Assembly (NCBI GenBank): GCA_913042885.1
Contig: CAJWLW010000001.1
Coordinates: forward strand, 10,241-74,240
Reading direction: 5' to 3'
DNA length: 64,000 nt
DNA from: an uncultured Lentisphaeria bacterium
GTDB taxonomy: Bacteria > Verrucomicrobiota > Lentisphaeria > JABSQK01 > CAJWLW01
A model generated the notes under the pieces. It was not told where the DNA came from and did not search any database. It saw only the letters and a list, made by a program, of their open reading frames with translations. The first letter of the stretch is position 1, and every line of letters starts with the position of its first letter. The position numbers and the translations under genes were made by a program. Below are positions 33,265-41,901 of the stretch, in pieces.

Positions 33265-33405
33265 AGGCGGCCTAATCGGCAGCCGTCAGCCCGCGATTGG
33301 ACATTGAGCACGAAGCGGAGAAGAACGATGAAGATGCACAAGGGGCAACCAGCGGATACCTAAAACCGCGTCATTGCGCGGTGCTGCCTGTGGCATCTCC
33401 GAGCG
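33265..33405. repeat. intergenic direct repeat, copy 2
   Basis: The partner of 31834-31978, about 1.43 kb away and in the same direction. It starts AGGCGGCCTAATCGGCAGCC and runs up to the stop codon of the GlcD gene. Words such as GGACATTGAGCACGAAG and GGCAACCAGCGGATACC match copy 1. The two copies bracket the Ldh2 gene. Confidence 0.7.
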
Positions 33406-34869
33406 TCAGGCGTAGCGCTTGGCGCCGAAGGTCTTGCGGACATCGGAACAACGCCCGGGTGTCGGCACCACCTTACCCGGGTTGCACAGCCCGGTCGGGT
33501 CGAAGGCCTCGCGCACGCGACGCATCAGGTCGAGCGCGACGTCGTCGAACAGCCAGTTCATCGCCCCGATCTTCTCGAAGCCGATGCCGTGTTCGCCGGT
33601 CAGGCTGCCGCCAACGTCCACGCAGACGCGTAGGATTTCCTCGCCCGCCTGGTGTACCCGTTCGATTTGCACGGGATCGCGATCGTCGAACAGCAACAGC
33701 GGATGCAGGTTGCCGTCGCCGGCATGGAAGACATTTGCCACCCGGAGCTCATAGCGCTTGACGATTTCGTCGATGCGTTCGAGCACTTCGGGCAGCTTGC
33801 TGCGCGGGATCACACCGTCGTGGGTGTAGTAGCTCGGGCTGACCAGTCCGACGGCGCCGAAAGCGCCTTTGCGGGCCCGCCACAGGTCGGCGCGTTCTTC
33901 GTCGTTTGTGGCGATTCGCACGAACATCGCATTGTTGCGGTTGCCGATCTCGGTGATGCGGTCCGCCAGGTCGTCCTGGCCCGCGCTGACGCCGTCGAGT
34001 TCGATCAGCAGTACGGCCCCGGCGTCTTTCGGCAGGCCGATCTTCAAGTGGTTCTCAATGGCGTTGCACAGGAAGCCATCGATCAGCTCGAGCGCCGCCG
34101 GGATCATGCCGGCAGCCGTGATATCGCTCACCGCCTGCGAGGCGTCACGAATCGTTGTGAAGCTTGCCAGCAAAGTTTTGGTCGATTGCGGATTACGCAA
34201 AATGCGCACGGTGATCTTGGTGGCGATACCGAAGGTGCCTTCGGAACCGACCAGCAAGCCGGTCAGGTCGTAACCGGGATTGTGCCGGACATCGCCGCCG
34301 ATGTTGACGACTTCGCCGTCGGGCATGACGACTTCGAGCCCGAGCACATGGTTGGTGGTGACGCCGTACTTGAGCGTGTGGGGGCCACCGGAATTCTCGG
34401 CAACATTGCCACCAATCGTGCAGGCGCTCTGGCTCGACGGGTCGGGTGCGAAGTAGTAGCCTTCTTTGCTGATATGGCGGGTCAGCATCAGGTTGACCAG
34501 GCCGGGTTCAACGACCGCGATGCCGCTCTTGAAATCGACCTCGAGGATCTGGGTCATCCGCGAGAGTTCGATGATGATGCCGCCGTGCAGTGCCAGGGCG
34601 CCGCCGGAAAGGCCGGTGCCGGCGCCGCGGGCGCAATAGGGCAGGGCATTCTCGTTGCACCACGTGACGATGCGCTGCACTTCGCCGGTGCTGTGTGCGA
34701 AGACGACGGCGGCGGGAGGCAGCTTTTCCAGGGTCGTTCCATCACAGTCGTAGGTCAGGAGATCGGACGGGCGCTGCAGCACATTGTCGTCACCGACGAT
34801 CTGCTGTAATTGCTCGAACTGCTCGGCTCTGAGGTCACGGACCGGTTCGATTGTGGCTGTCTCGGACAT
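33406..34869 (-). CDS. glcD: FAD-linked glycolate/lactate oxidase subunit
   Basis: A 487-residue FAD protein of the VAO/GlcD family that oxidises 2-hydroxyacids such as glycolate or D-lactate. The FAD-binding PCMH domain includes PYCARGAGTGLSGGA, PDPSSQSACTIGGNVAENSGG and LLVGSEGTFGIAT; the C-terminal cap holds VFHAGDGNLHPLLL and the ending GSLTGEHGIGFEK. ATG 34869 is used; a start 21 bases earlier is possible, and the GGAGG lies 14 bases from the later ATG. The iron-sulfur partner GlcF and GlcE are not next to it, so the electron acceptor is unclear. It is divergent from the aldolase gene. Confidence 0.9.
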   Translation of the reverse strand: MSETATIEPVRDLRAEQFEQLQQIVGDDNVLQRPSDLLTYDCDGTTLEKLPPAAVVFAHSTGEVQRIVTWCNENALPYCARGAGTGLSGGALALHGGIIIELSRMTQILEVDFKSGIAVVEPGLVNLMLTRHISKEGYYFAPDPSSQSACTIGGNVAENSGGPHTLKYGVTTNHVLGLEVVMPDGEVVNIGGDVRHNPGYDLTGLLVGSEGTFGIATKITVRILRNPQSTKTLLASFTTIRDASQAVSDITAAGMIPAALELIDGFLCNAIENHLKIGLPKDAGAVLLIELDGVSAGQDDLADRITEIGNRNNAMFVRIATNDEERADLWRARKGAFGAVGLVSPSYYTHDGVIPRSKLPEVLERIDEIVKRYELRVANVFHAGDGNLHPLLLFDDRDPVQIERVHQAGEEILRVCVDVGGSLTGEHGIGFEKIGAMNWLFDDVALDLMRRVREAFDPTGLCNPGKVVPTPGRCSDVRKTFGAKRYA

Positions 34870-34955
34870 AAAAATCGCTGTTGCCTCCATGGTGCCGACA
34901 CCCCGGCATCTGTGGAAAGGAACGTACCGTCATGAGCCGGAGTTTCAATGCTGAC

Positions 34956-34984
34956 CTGACTGCGGGCAATGCGCGTGCTATAGT
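34956..34984 (+). promoter_or_regulatory. sigma70-type promoter of the aldolase gene
   Basis: CTGACT (34956-34961) and TATAGT (34979-34984) with a 17-base spacer; transcription would begin about 35 bases before the ATG at 35022. Confidence 0.5.
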
Positions 34985-35021
34985 ATAGCTTGATTTTCTC
35001 GGGCACACTTGGAGACTAGTG

Positions 35022-36098
35022 ATGAGTATAGACCGCATTGTCAAGTATCTCGGCGACGAAAGCGACGACCTGCTGCAGTTCAGCAACCCGAAGATTTCAA
35101 AGGACGAAATCAATCTGCCGTGCCCGGACTCGGTAGACAACTATTTCGGCCCGACCGATCGGTCAATGGCGGTGCTGCGCAATCTGCAGTCACTGATGGA
35201 TCACGGGCGACTGGGCGGCACGGGTTACGTGTCAATCCTGCCGGTGGATCAGGCAATCGAGCATTCAGCCGGTGCGTCGTTCACGCCGAACCCCATCTAC
35301 TTCGACCCGGAAAACATCGTACGGTTGGCCATTGAGGCGGGCTGCAACGGCGTCGCGTCGACGTTCGGCGTGCTCGGCAGCGTTGCACGGAAGTACGCAC
35401 ACCGCATCCCGTTCATCGTCAAGATCAATCACAACGAGTTGATGACACTGCCGAATGAGTTTGATCAGGTGATGTTCGGCTCGGTCCAGCAGGCGTTTGA
35501 CATGGGCGCGGTGGCAATTGGCGCGACGATTTATTTCGGCTCGCCACAGAGTACCCGGCAGATTGTCGAGATCGCCGAGGCTTTCAAGTCGGCGCATGAT
35601 CTCGGCATGGTGACGGTTTTGTGGTGCTATCTGCGCAATCCCGGTTTCAAGATCGGTGACGCTGACTATCATACCAGTGCTGACTTGACGGCGCAGGCGA
35701 ATCATTTGGGCGTGACGATCGAGGCGGACATCATCAAACAGAAGCTCCCGGAGATCAACCGTGGGTACGAGGTGCTGGACAACGACGGCAGCTACGGCAG
35801 CTACGGCAGGTACCACCCCGGGATGTATGACCAACTGGCGTCGGATCATCCGATTGACCTGACGCGATACCAGGTGGCGAACTGTTATATGGGCCGGGTC
35901 GGGCTGATCAACTCCGGCGGTGCCTCGGGTCAGGACGATTTTTCCGAGGCAGTGCGCACGGCGGTGATCAACAAGCGAGCCGGCGGCATGGGGCTGATCA
36001 GCGGTCGCAAAGCGTTTCAGCGGCCGATGTCGGAAGGTGTGGATTTGCTGGCGGAGATTCAGGAGGTCTATCTCTGCGACCAGGTCACCATCGCGTGA
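35022..36098 (+). CDS. fbaB: class I fructose-bisphosphate aldolase (DhnA/FbaB type)
   Basis: A 358-residue glycolytic enzyme that splits fructose 1,6-bisphosphate through a Schiff-base Lys. The segments [62 protein letters not shown] and [17 protein letters not shown] match the DhnA-type family, which is close in length (E. coli FbaB, 350). ATG at 35022 with a TTGGAGAC site is preferred over the GTG 3 bases before it. It is probably monocistronic with its own promoter and no clear terminator. This is central metabolism (glycolysis/gluconeogenesis). Confidence 0.93.
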   Translation: MSIDRIVKYLGDESDDLLQFSNPKISKDEINLPCPDSVDNYFGPTDRSMAVLRNLQSLMDHGRLGGTGYVSILPVDQAIEHSAGASFTPNPIYFDPENIVRLAIEAGCNGVASTFGVLGSVARKYAHRIPFIVKINHNELMTLPNEFDQVMFGSVQQAFDMGAVAIGATIYFGSPQSTRQIVEIAEAFKSAHDLGMVTVLWCYLRNPGFKIGDADYHTSADLTAQANHLGVTIEADIIKQKLPEINRGYEVLDNDGSYGSYGRYHPGMYDQLASDHPIDLTRYQVANCYMGRVGLINSGGASGQDDFSEAVRTAVINKRAGGMGLISGRKAFQRPMSEGVDLLAEIQEVYLCDQVTIA

Positions 36099-36196
36099 CT
36101 GCTGCAAGCGTCAATCGTCCGCGCCCTGTCACGGGGGCTGGATTCGGAGATTTGCTTATCGGCACGCCAGAGCTTTTGAGTGCTGATATTTGGCAT

Positions 36197-36210
36197 GCAT
36201 AAATTTATGC
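36197..36210. promoter_or_regulatory. 14-base perfect palindrome, operator candidate
   Basis: GCATAAATTTATGC reads the same on both strands and ends 9 bases before the -35 box of the RRM gene promoter (36220). Position and symmetry fit a dimeric regulator site. Confidence 0.5.
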
Positions 36211-36219
36211 TGGCGCGAC

Positions 36220-36247
36220 TTGACCCGTACTCAAGCGTGGCTACTTT
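36220..36247 (+). promoter_or_regulatory. promoter of the RRM gene with a long leader
   Basis: TTGACC (36220-36225) and TACTTT (36242-36247), spacer 16. The leader of about 135 bases up to 36388 contains an inverted pair CTCAAG/CTTGAG and a run of 11 T (36274-36284), as expected of a cold-inducible or self-regulated mRNA leader. The alternative view is that the T-run terminates transcripts from the aldolase gene. Confidence 0.45.
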
Positions 36248-36387
36248 ATGCGGGTATTATGACTTGAGCGTTGTTTTTTTTTTTGCATGCATTGCTTTGC
36301 TGCAAGAAAACAGCGTGACTTCGTATCTCAGTCGCCGTGATGAGGTATCGAGGAAATATGACCCACGGCGACTTGTAGGATCAACGG

Positions 36388-36654
36388 ATGAATATCTATG
36401 TTGGTAACCTGCCGTACACCGCAGCCGACGACGACTTGAGGAAGCTGTTTGAAGAGTACGGTGCCGTCGACTCAGCCCGCGTGATCGTTGACCGTGCGAC
36501 CAACCAGTCGAAAGGCTTTGGTTTTGTCGAAATGGGTGACGATGGCGAAGCTAATGGCGCTATTTCTGCGCTCGACGGTAATGAGTTCATGGGCCGCCGT
36601 TTGCGTGCCAATGAGGCTCGTCCGCGTGAGCGCCGTGAAGGACCGCGCTACTAA
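36388..36654 (+). CDS. small RNA-binding protein with one RRM domain
   Basis: An 88-residue single-domain protein. RNP2 is IYVGNL (3-8) and RNP1 is KGFGFVEM (42-49), with the aromatic residues that stack on RNA bases. A short Arg-rich tail (RPRERREG) follows. Bacterial Rbp proteins of this size are often cold-induced and bind mRNA leaders, including their own. A TAGGATC site precedes the ATG. The long T-rich leader upstream fits self-regulation. The targets are not known. Confidence 0.93.
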   Translation: MNIYVGNLPYTAADDDLRKLFEEYGAVDSARVIVDRATNQSKGFGFVEMGDDGEANGAISALDGNEFMGRRLRANEARPRERREGPRY

Positions 36655-36783
36655 TTCAGCCCGCCGCTAGTTTCTACCGATTCTGACGATACGGCTGTTG
36701 CACTTGTCAAGGTTTGACGGTGTGCAGTCTCCTTCTGGTGACTTTCCCGCCCTGCCAGTGCGCAGGTGGCGTGTGTCCGCAGG

Positions 36784-37140
36784 ATGTACGCCCTGACACT
36801 GAGCTGCTGGCTTGGCGTGATCGTTTCAGAGCTGGTTCAAGCGCAAGAACGATCAGTCGATCTGCCGCGGTATCGTTTCGACCACCGGTTCATCCGGGGC
36901 CGGTACCGTTGGTCAAATCCTCGTGAATGGCACCGAACTCGTCATTGCCGGCTGGTGGTGTTTGCGGTCGGGGACTGTGATTTTCACAGTACGCGTGTGC
37001 TTCAACGTGGTGTTGACGATTCGCAGGTCGAATTCCGGATGAGTCTGGTCGATCTGATCGACCGTCTCGAATGCGCAGACAACGGACCGAATGCGACTCA
37101 GCCCGCGTGGCGTACGATGTACAGCATGACGTCGCCGTAG
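36784..37140 (+). CDS. possible small exported protein, no family recognised
   Basis: An ATG at 36784 opens a 118-codon reading whose first 21 residues (MYALTLSCWLGVIVSELVQA) look like a signal peptide, followed by a charged Arg-rich region. Codons show some RNY bias, but the ribosome site is weak (GCAGG right before ATG). The last 43 bases overlap the convergent rsmD gene. This is the only gene-like content between 36655 and 37097. It may be real or chance. Confidence 0.33.
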   Translation: MYALTLSCWLGVIVSELVQAQERSVDLPRYRFDHRFIRGRYRWSNPREWHRTRHCRLVVFAVGDCDFHSTRVLQRGVDDSQVEFRMSLVDLIDRLECADNGPNATQPAWRTMYSMTSP

Positions 37141-37673
37141 TTACGCTCCCGAATGAACTCCCAGTCGGCGCGGATGTCCGCCGGCAAAGGCTCGGTGACG
37201 GGCTGTTCCATGATCACCAGAGCCTCGCCGGCCCAGGCGCAGAACGCCTTGTCTGCCAACAACTCGCGACCGCCAACGCCATTGCCGTCCTGGTCGGGAT
37301 GAAAAGGTGGGTCGGCGAAGATCAGGTCGGGCTGCAATGTTGGCAGCAATTGCGGAGCACGTAAAACCGTGGCCTCAAAAACGCGTGTTGATACCGCCGC
37401 CGGCAGTGCCGATTCGACGCGTGCCAGATTCTTTTCGATGATCCGAACGTTGCGGCGCTTGAGTTCGACGAAGTAGACTTCAGCAGCGCCGCGACTAAGG
37501 GCTTCAAGCCCCAGCGCGCCGGTGCCGGCAAACAGGTCGACAACGACGGTGTCCACCAGAGGTTCGAGCATGGCGAACATCGCCTCTTTGACTCGGTCCA
37601 TGGTCGGTCGTACATCCGTGCCGGGCGGCGGCGTCAGCCGTGTACCGCGTGCATGTCCGCTGATGATTCGCAT
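37098..37673 (-). CDS. rsmD: 16S rRNA (guanine(966)-N(2))-methyltransferase
   Basis: A 191-residue SAM-dependent enzyme methylating G966 of 16S rRNA. Its start MRIISGHARGTRLTPPPG is the conserved RsmD opening. The SAM motif is VDLFAGTGALGLEALSRGA (with E of VYFVE binding the ribose), and the catalytic motif is DPPFHP. ATG 37673 is chosen because family proteins begin here; 40 in-frame residues upstream are unrelated. It lies about 180 bases downstream of guaA on the same strand. Confidence 0.93.
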   Translation of the reverse strand: MRIISGHARGTRLTPPPGTDVRPTMDRVKEAMFAMLEPLVDTVVVDLFAGTGALGLEALSRGAAEVYFVELKRRNVRIIEKNLARVESALPAAVSTRVFEATVLRAPQLLPTLQPDLIFADPPFHPDQDGNGVGGRELLADKAFCAWAGEALVIMEQPVTEPLPADIRADWEFIRERNYGDVMLYIVRHAG

Positions 37674-37852
37674 ACTGGATTCATTCCCGCCCTGTTTGTG
37701 GCCCGGCCGTGAAATTGATCTGTACAACACCGGTGGAAGTTGCCAGGCGCCACAAAGAAAATATAAATTCGGTACCGGACGATTGACACGCACGGCCGGG
37801 GCCGGCTATGCCAGAAAAAAGAGACCACCCCGTACTACGAACTTCGCTTCGC

Positions 37853-39397
37853 TCACTCCCACTCGATTGTACTCGGGGGCTTTGAGCTGATGTCGTAGCA
37901 GACGCGGTTGACGCCGCGCACTTCGTTGATGATGCGGTTGGAGATGCGCTCGAGCAAGTCATACGGCAGACGCGACCAGTCGGCGGTCATGCCATCTTTA
38001 CTATCCACGATGCGCAGGGCGATCGTATTCTCGTATGTGCGTTCGTCGCCCATGACCCCGACACTCTGCACTGGCAGCAGTACGGCGAAGGACTGCCACA
38101 CCTTGTAATAACAATCGGCTTTACGCATCTCGTAGATAACTATCGTATCGGCCTGGCGCAGGACAGCGAGATTTTCGCGGTTGACCTCACCGATAATACG
38201 TACCGCCAGACCGGGGCCCGGGAACGGCTGGCGCATGACGACGTTTTCGGGCAGGCCGAGCTGGCGCCCGACTTCCCGGACCTCGTCCTTGAAGAGCTGG
38301 CGCAGCGGCTCGACCAGTTCGAGATTCATGACACTCGGCAAGCCGCCGACGTTGTGGTGGCTCTTGATCATGGCGCTCGGGTTGTCGTCGATCGGCACGC
38401 TCTCGATGACATCCGGATAGGTCGTGCCCTGGGCCAGGAAACGGGCGTTGCTGAACTTGCGGGCCGCTTCCTCGAACACCGTGATGAACTCCTTGCCGAT
38501 GATCTTGCGCTTGGTCTCCGGGTCGGTGACGCCGGCAAGCTTGTCCAGAAATTGGTCGGCCGCGGCGATGCAGTCCAGATTTATCTGGAAAGCGCTGCCG
38601 AACAGCTTTTGTACGGCTTGGACCTCGCCTTCCCGAATCACGCCGTTGTCGACAAAGATGCAGTTGAGCTGTTGACCAATCGCTTTGTGAATCAACGCTG
38701 CCGTAACCGAGGAATCAACGCCGCCACTCAGGCCCAGGATGACCTTGCCGTCACCCACCTGTTCACGGATCTCACCGACGCTGCGTTCGATGAAGGATTT
38801 CATTGTCCATTCGCCCTTGCAGCCGCAGACGTCATGGCAGAAGTTGTACAGGATGTCGGTGCCGTTCGGTGTGTGAACCACCTCCGGGTGGAACTGCAGG
38901 CCGTAAATGCGTGTCGGGTGGGCCACAGCCGCAAACTCACTGTTGGCGGTGGTTGCGACAGGCTGGAAGCCATCCGGCAGTTCGAGGACCTTGTCCCCGT
39001 GGCTCATCCATACGCGTTGCTTGGCCGGGGTGTCGTTGAACAGCGGCCGCGGCTCGACGACGTTCAGCGTGGCGGGGCCATATTCCCGATGGGTGCCGGG
39101 GACGACACGGCCACCCAGGTGATGGGCGATGAGCTGCAGCCCGTAGCAGATACCCAGGATTGGAATGTCCAGATCGTAAATGCCGCGGTTGCAGTGGGGG
39201 GCGTTCTCGTCGTAGACACTGGCCGGACCACCGCTCAGGATGATACCGGTGGGGTTGATGGCGCGAATCTCAGACGGGGTCAGGCGGTAACTGACGATCT
39301 GGCTGTAAATATTCAGCTCGCGGATGCGGCGGGCGATCAGCTGGGTGTACTGCGAGCCGAAATCGAGGATGATGATTTTCTCATGGATATTGTCCAT
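37853..39397 (-). CDS. guaA: GMP synthase (glutamine-hydrolysing)
   Basis: A 514-residue enzyme converting XMP to GMP with ATP and glutamine. The class I amidotransferase domain has C84 (GICYG), H170 and E172 (FHPEV). The ATP-pyrophosphatase loop is SGGVDSS (224-230). The C-terminal dimerisation domain ends with the canonical PPSTIEWE. Its ATG shares one base with the stop of the zinc ribbon gene upstream (TAATG), so translation is coupled to an envelope operon. No guanine riboswitch is seen; purine regulation, if any, acts on the upstream promoter. Confidence 0.97.
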   Translation of the reverse strand: MDNIHEKIIILDFGSQYTQLIARRIRELNIYSQIVSYRLTPSEIRAINPTGIILSGGPASVYDENAPHCNRGIYDLDIPILGICYGLQLIAHHLGGRVVPGTHREYGPATLNVVEPRPLFNDTPAKQRVWMSHGDKVLELPDGFQPVATTANSEFAAVAHPTRIYGLQFHPEVVHTPNGTDILYNFCHDVCGCKGEWTMKSFIERSVGEIREQVGDGKVILGLSGGVDSSVTAALIHKAIGQQLNCIFVDNGVIREGEVQAVQKLFGSAFQINLDCIAAADQFLDKLAGVTDPETKRKIIGKEFITVFEEAARKFSNARFLAQGTTYPDVIESVPIDDNPSAMIKSHHNVGGLPSVMNLELVEPLRQLFKDEVREVGRQLGLPENVVMRQPFPGPGLAVRIIGEVNRENLAVLRQADTIVIYEMRKADCYYKVWQSFAVLLPVQSVGVMGDERTYENTIALRIVDSKDGMTADWSRLPYDLLERISNRIINEVRGVNRVCYDISSKPPSTIEWE

Positions 39398-39654
39398 TAA
39401 TATCTCATGCGCTTGGAGGATTTTTTATCGCGGATGCGGATCAGACTCTGACAGGAGGGGCAGCGGGTCATGCTCTCGATGCGCTTGCCGATAAAGATCA
39501 GCCGGCACTCCCGGCAGCGGCAGAGCAGCTCTTCGGAAATGTTCCACCCGTGCGTGTTGTCCTGCCACCACTGGCGGATGCAGGCGATGCTGGCAACCAG
39601 CATGATGAGTACAGTCAAGAATGTAAAGAGATGATCAGTTCCAATCGCGATCAT
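39397..39654 (-). CDS. membrane-anchored zinc ribbon protein
   Basis: An 85-residue protein. Residues 7-27 form one membrane helix ([19 protein letters not shown]). The rest holds two Cys pairs, C-R-C-R-E-C (residues 45-50) and C-P-S-C (65-68), typical of a zinc ribbon (rubredoxin-like knuckles), facing the cytoplasm or periplasm. It overlaps the previous gene by 20 bases and guaA by one base (TAATG), so it is locked into the exbB-exbD-orf-guaA transcript. Function unknown. Confidence 0.75.
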   Translation of the reverse strand: MIAIGTDHLFTFLTVLIMLVASIACIRQWWQDNTHGWNISEELLCRCRECRLIFIGKRIESMTRCPSCQSLIRIRDKKSSKRMRY

Positions 39655-40570
39655 GCCAGCCCTCGCGGTCTTTGGGTTCCGGGTTCTCGGTCACGTTCGG
39701 CAGAAAACGCCAGTGGCAGGCGAACCGTGCCTTGCCTTCAAGCCACTCGGGCGCCGTTTCCTGCATGCGCTGCCGGTTGGCTTTGTCGTTGAACAGCTGT
39801 CGGATATGTGCCAGCGCCAGGTCATCGAGTACCTCGACGCCACAGCTACCGGCTTGAAGGACAGTAAAGCGTCGACCGGAACTCTTCAAACCTTCCGGAT
39901 AATCACCCATGCGTGAGCGCTCCGCCTCCGGAAACAGCGGCCCCATCGGCAACACCACAATGTGTGTCGGACCGGCGGTTGTGAACGTCTCGTCAGCAAG
40001 CTCCGGCGGCAGTTGCAGTGACGGCAGTCGCGGCTCCGGGCGATTGTCGGCATTAGTCCAGACGATGTCGTCAGGGATCGGGCCGGGCTCGGCAATATCG
40101 TCAACCGTCGGTGCCAAATGCCGTCGGGCGCGTTCACGTTCGAGGCGCAATGCGGTTACTGCCGGCGAAGTGCTCGTCGGCTGGAAGCCTCGCGGTTCGT
40201 CCGGCTCGACTTTGATATTGTGGCGGTCGAAATAGGAGAATGGCCGCTGAAAATCGGTGTTGCGAATGCGGCTGAAGCCGTATTCCTGGTTGGGCATAAA
40301 CATCAGTTTCGGATCGAGCACGTCGCGCCAAGCCAGCAGGTTCTTCAGCCAGACGTTGCTGCGTCTGCGCGGGTCAAATTCTTTGTCGTTGGTAGGGATG
40401 AACACGATGTCGGCCCGCTTGCTCGTCACTTCACTGGCACGGTCATCATCGGATTCAATGCGCAGGGCGAAGCAGATGACAGTGTAAAAAAGCCCTACTG
40501 CCACGACCGCAGCGATGTAGTCGCGTGCATAATGAGTGGGACGTTGTGTTTTCTTTTCGTGGGTTGCCAT
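39635..40570 (-). CDS. single-span membrane protein, third gene after ExbB/ExbD
   Basis: A 311-residue protein with one N-terminal membrane helix (residues 17-37, YIAAVVAVGLFYTVICFAL) and a long proline-rich, charged periplasmic part. The place directly after exbD (25 bases gap) is where TonB/TolA-like partners usually lie, but no TonB C-terminal domain can be recognised. It may be a divergent energy-transducing or envelope linker protein. The end overlaps the zinc ribbon gene by 20 bases, in keeping with one operon. Confidence 0.6.
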   Translation of the reverse strand: MATHEKKTQRPTHYARDYIAAVVAVGLFYTVICFALRIESDDDRASEVTSKRADIVFIPTNDKEFDPRRRSNVWLKNLLAWRDVLDPKLMFMPNQEYGFSRIRNTDFQRPFSYFDRHNIKVEPDEPRGFQPTSTSPAVTALRLERERARRHLAPTVDDIAEPGPIPDDIVWTNADNRPEPRLPSLQLPPELADETFTTAGPTHIVVLPMGPLFPEAERSRMGDYPEGLKSSGRRFTVLQAGSCGVEVLDDLALAHIRQLFNDKANRQRMQETAPEWLEGKARFACHWRFLPNVTENPEPKDREGWHDRDWN

Positions 40571-40595
40571 ATGGAGACACCGGTTTCCCGACGCG

Positions 40596-41009
40596 CTACT
40601 GCTTATTGACTTCGGTAGGCACGATTACTTTCGAGGCGTACTTGCTGGCGATTGACATGATGCGAGCGATGTCGTTGTAAGTTGTGTCCTTGTCGGCGCT
40701 GATGATGATGACCGGCTTACTCTCGCGCTCTTTCGACACCTCGATCAGCTTTGCCTTGAGCGCGTCCCAGTTCTCGACCGTCTGATCGTTGAACCATAGC
40801 TGGCCGTCCTTGGTGAAATAGATCACCATCTTGTCGGCGACCGTTTCGATTTCCTGCTCCTGGGTGTTCGGGAAACTCACGGTGATGCCCTCCTGGACTA
40901 CCACCTTGTCGCCGATCAAGAAGAAAATCTGCAGCAGAAAAATCAAATCCAGAACAGCCGGTGCCGCCAGCAGAAAACCGTTCTGCGGTTTCAGGCGGCG
41001 CTTAAACAT
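40596..41009 (-). CDS. exbD: ExbD/TolR-type biopolymer transport protein
   Basis: A 137-residue protein. The ATG at 41009 is preceded by GGAGG and overlaps the end of exbB by 8 bases. One membrane helix (residues 14-33) carries the essential acidic residue D21 (VLDLIFLLQIFFLIG), the proton-path Asp of ExbD/TolR. The periplasmic part has the family segments TVSFPNTQEQE, WFNDQTVENWDALKAKL and PVIISADKDTTYNDIARIM. It pairs with ExbB to use the proton gradient for outer-membrane work. Confidence 0.92.
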   Translation of the reverse strand: MFKRRLKPQNGFLLAAPAVLDLIFLLQIFFLIGDKVVVQEGITVSFPNTQEQEIETVADKMVIYFTKDGQLWFNDQTVENWDALKAKLIEVSKERESKPVIIISADKDTTYNDIARIMSIASKYASKVIVPTEVNKQ

Positions 41010-41694
41010 CGGCAACCTCCGTCTCGACCTTGGCAACATTGCCGTTGCCGCTCTCGCCGTTGTTCTCGATGCGGATATCATTCTCGATCAGGAAATGAAT
41101 CATCTCCGCCGACGCCTTCTCCATGTCCAGCACGATATTGTCGATCCGAGCCACGAAGTAGTTGTATGACGCGTTGGCGCCGATAGCCACAACCAGACCG
41201 GTGGCCGTGCTGATCAGCGCCGCCCATATACCGCCGGCCAGACTCGGCACGTCGACGAAGGTACCGGCGTTACTCATTGCTTCGAACAGACGGATGATGC
41301 CGATCACTGTGCCGAGCAGCCCGAGCAGGATAGAGATCGCAGAAATGCCCGCCAGGCCGCGCACCCACTTCTCCAGCCGCGGGACTTCCGCCAGACTCGA
41401 GTCCTGCACGGCCTGACGCATTCGCACCTCACCCTTGCCGCAGTTCAGGATCGCTGCGCGCAGGACGTGGGCGACCGGGCCCGGCGTCTCGTCACATATG
41501 CTGACCGCCTCCAGGACGTTGCCGCGGCGCAGCACGTTCATCACACCTCGCATGAACTCCGGCACGTTGATCTGTGCGCGGTGAAAATGCAGGATGCGGG
41601 CGATGACGATGATCAGGGCAAACGTGCCCAGTGCGAAAATGATCCACGTGACCTCACCGCCACGTTGCAGGATCTTAGTTATCAGGTCGGGCAT
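41002..41694 (-). CDS. exbB: ExbB/TolQ/MotA-type proton channel protein
   Basis: A 230-residue inner-membrane protein with three helices (about 14-34, 110-135, 150-180). The MotA/TolQ/ExbB signature is visible in GISAISILLGLLGTVIGIIRLFEAM and GGIWAALISTATGLVVAIGA. It forms the proton channel with ExbD, which follows with an 8-base overlap. The ribosome site is not clear and the promoter probably lies in 41700-41900, which also contains a 7-bp inverted repeat GCCATGT/ACATGGC (41778-41803). Confidence 0.92.
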   Translation of the reverse strand: MPDLITKILQRGGEVTWIIFALGTFALIIVIARILHFHRAQINVPEFMRGVMNVLRRGNVLEAVSICDETPGPVAHVLRAAILNCGKGEVRMRQAVQDSSLAEVPRLEKWVRGLAGISAISILLGLLGTVIGIIRLFEAMSNAGTFVDVPSLAGGIWAALISTATGLVVAIGANASYNYFVARIDNIVLDMEKASAEMIHFLIENDIRIENNGESGNGNVAKVETEVADV

Positions 41695-41901
41695 GGTCGG
41701 TCAATGCCGGAAGGTGTTTGAGGTGTTTGGCCTGGGTATCCGGAACCCGGTAATATACGCCTCTTCCCAGAGCTTTTGCCATGTGTGAAAATCGCAACAT
41801 GGCTAAATACTTTTGACGCCATCGCGAGGCCAATGTTCGACGATCCCGGAGCCGAATATCAATGAAATCGCCTTCAGCCTCGAAATGTGTCCTGAGCGGA
41901 C

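Noticed and set aside
33652..34809. 385-codon plus-strand frame opposite glcD
   Set aside because: Antisense shadow; glcD is fully conserved.
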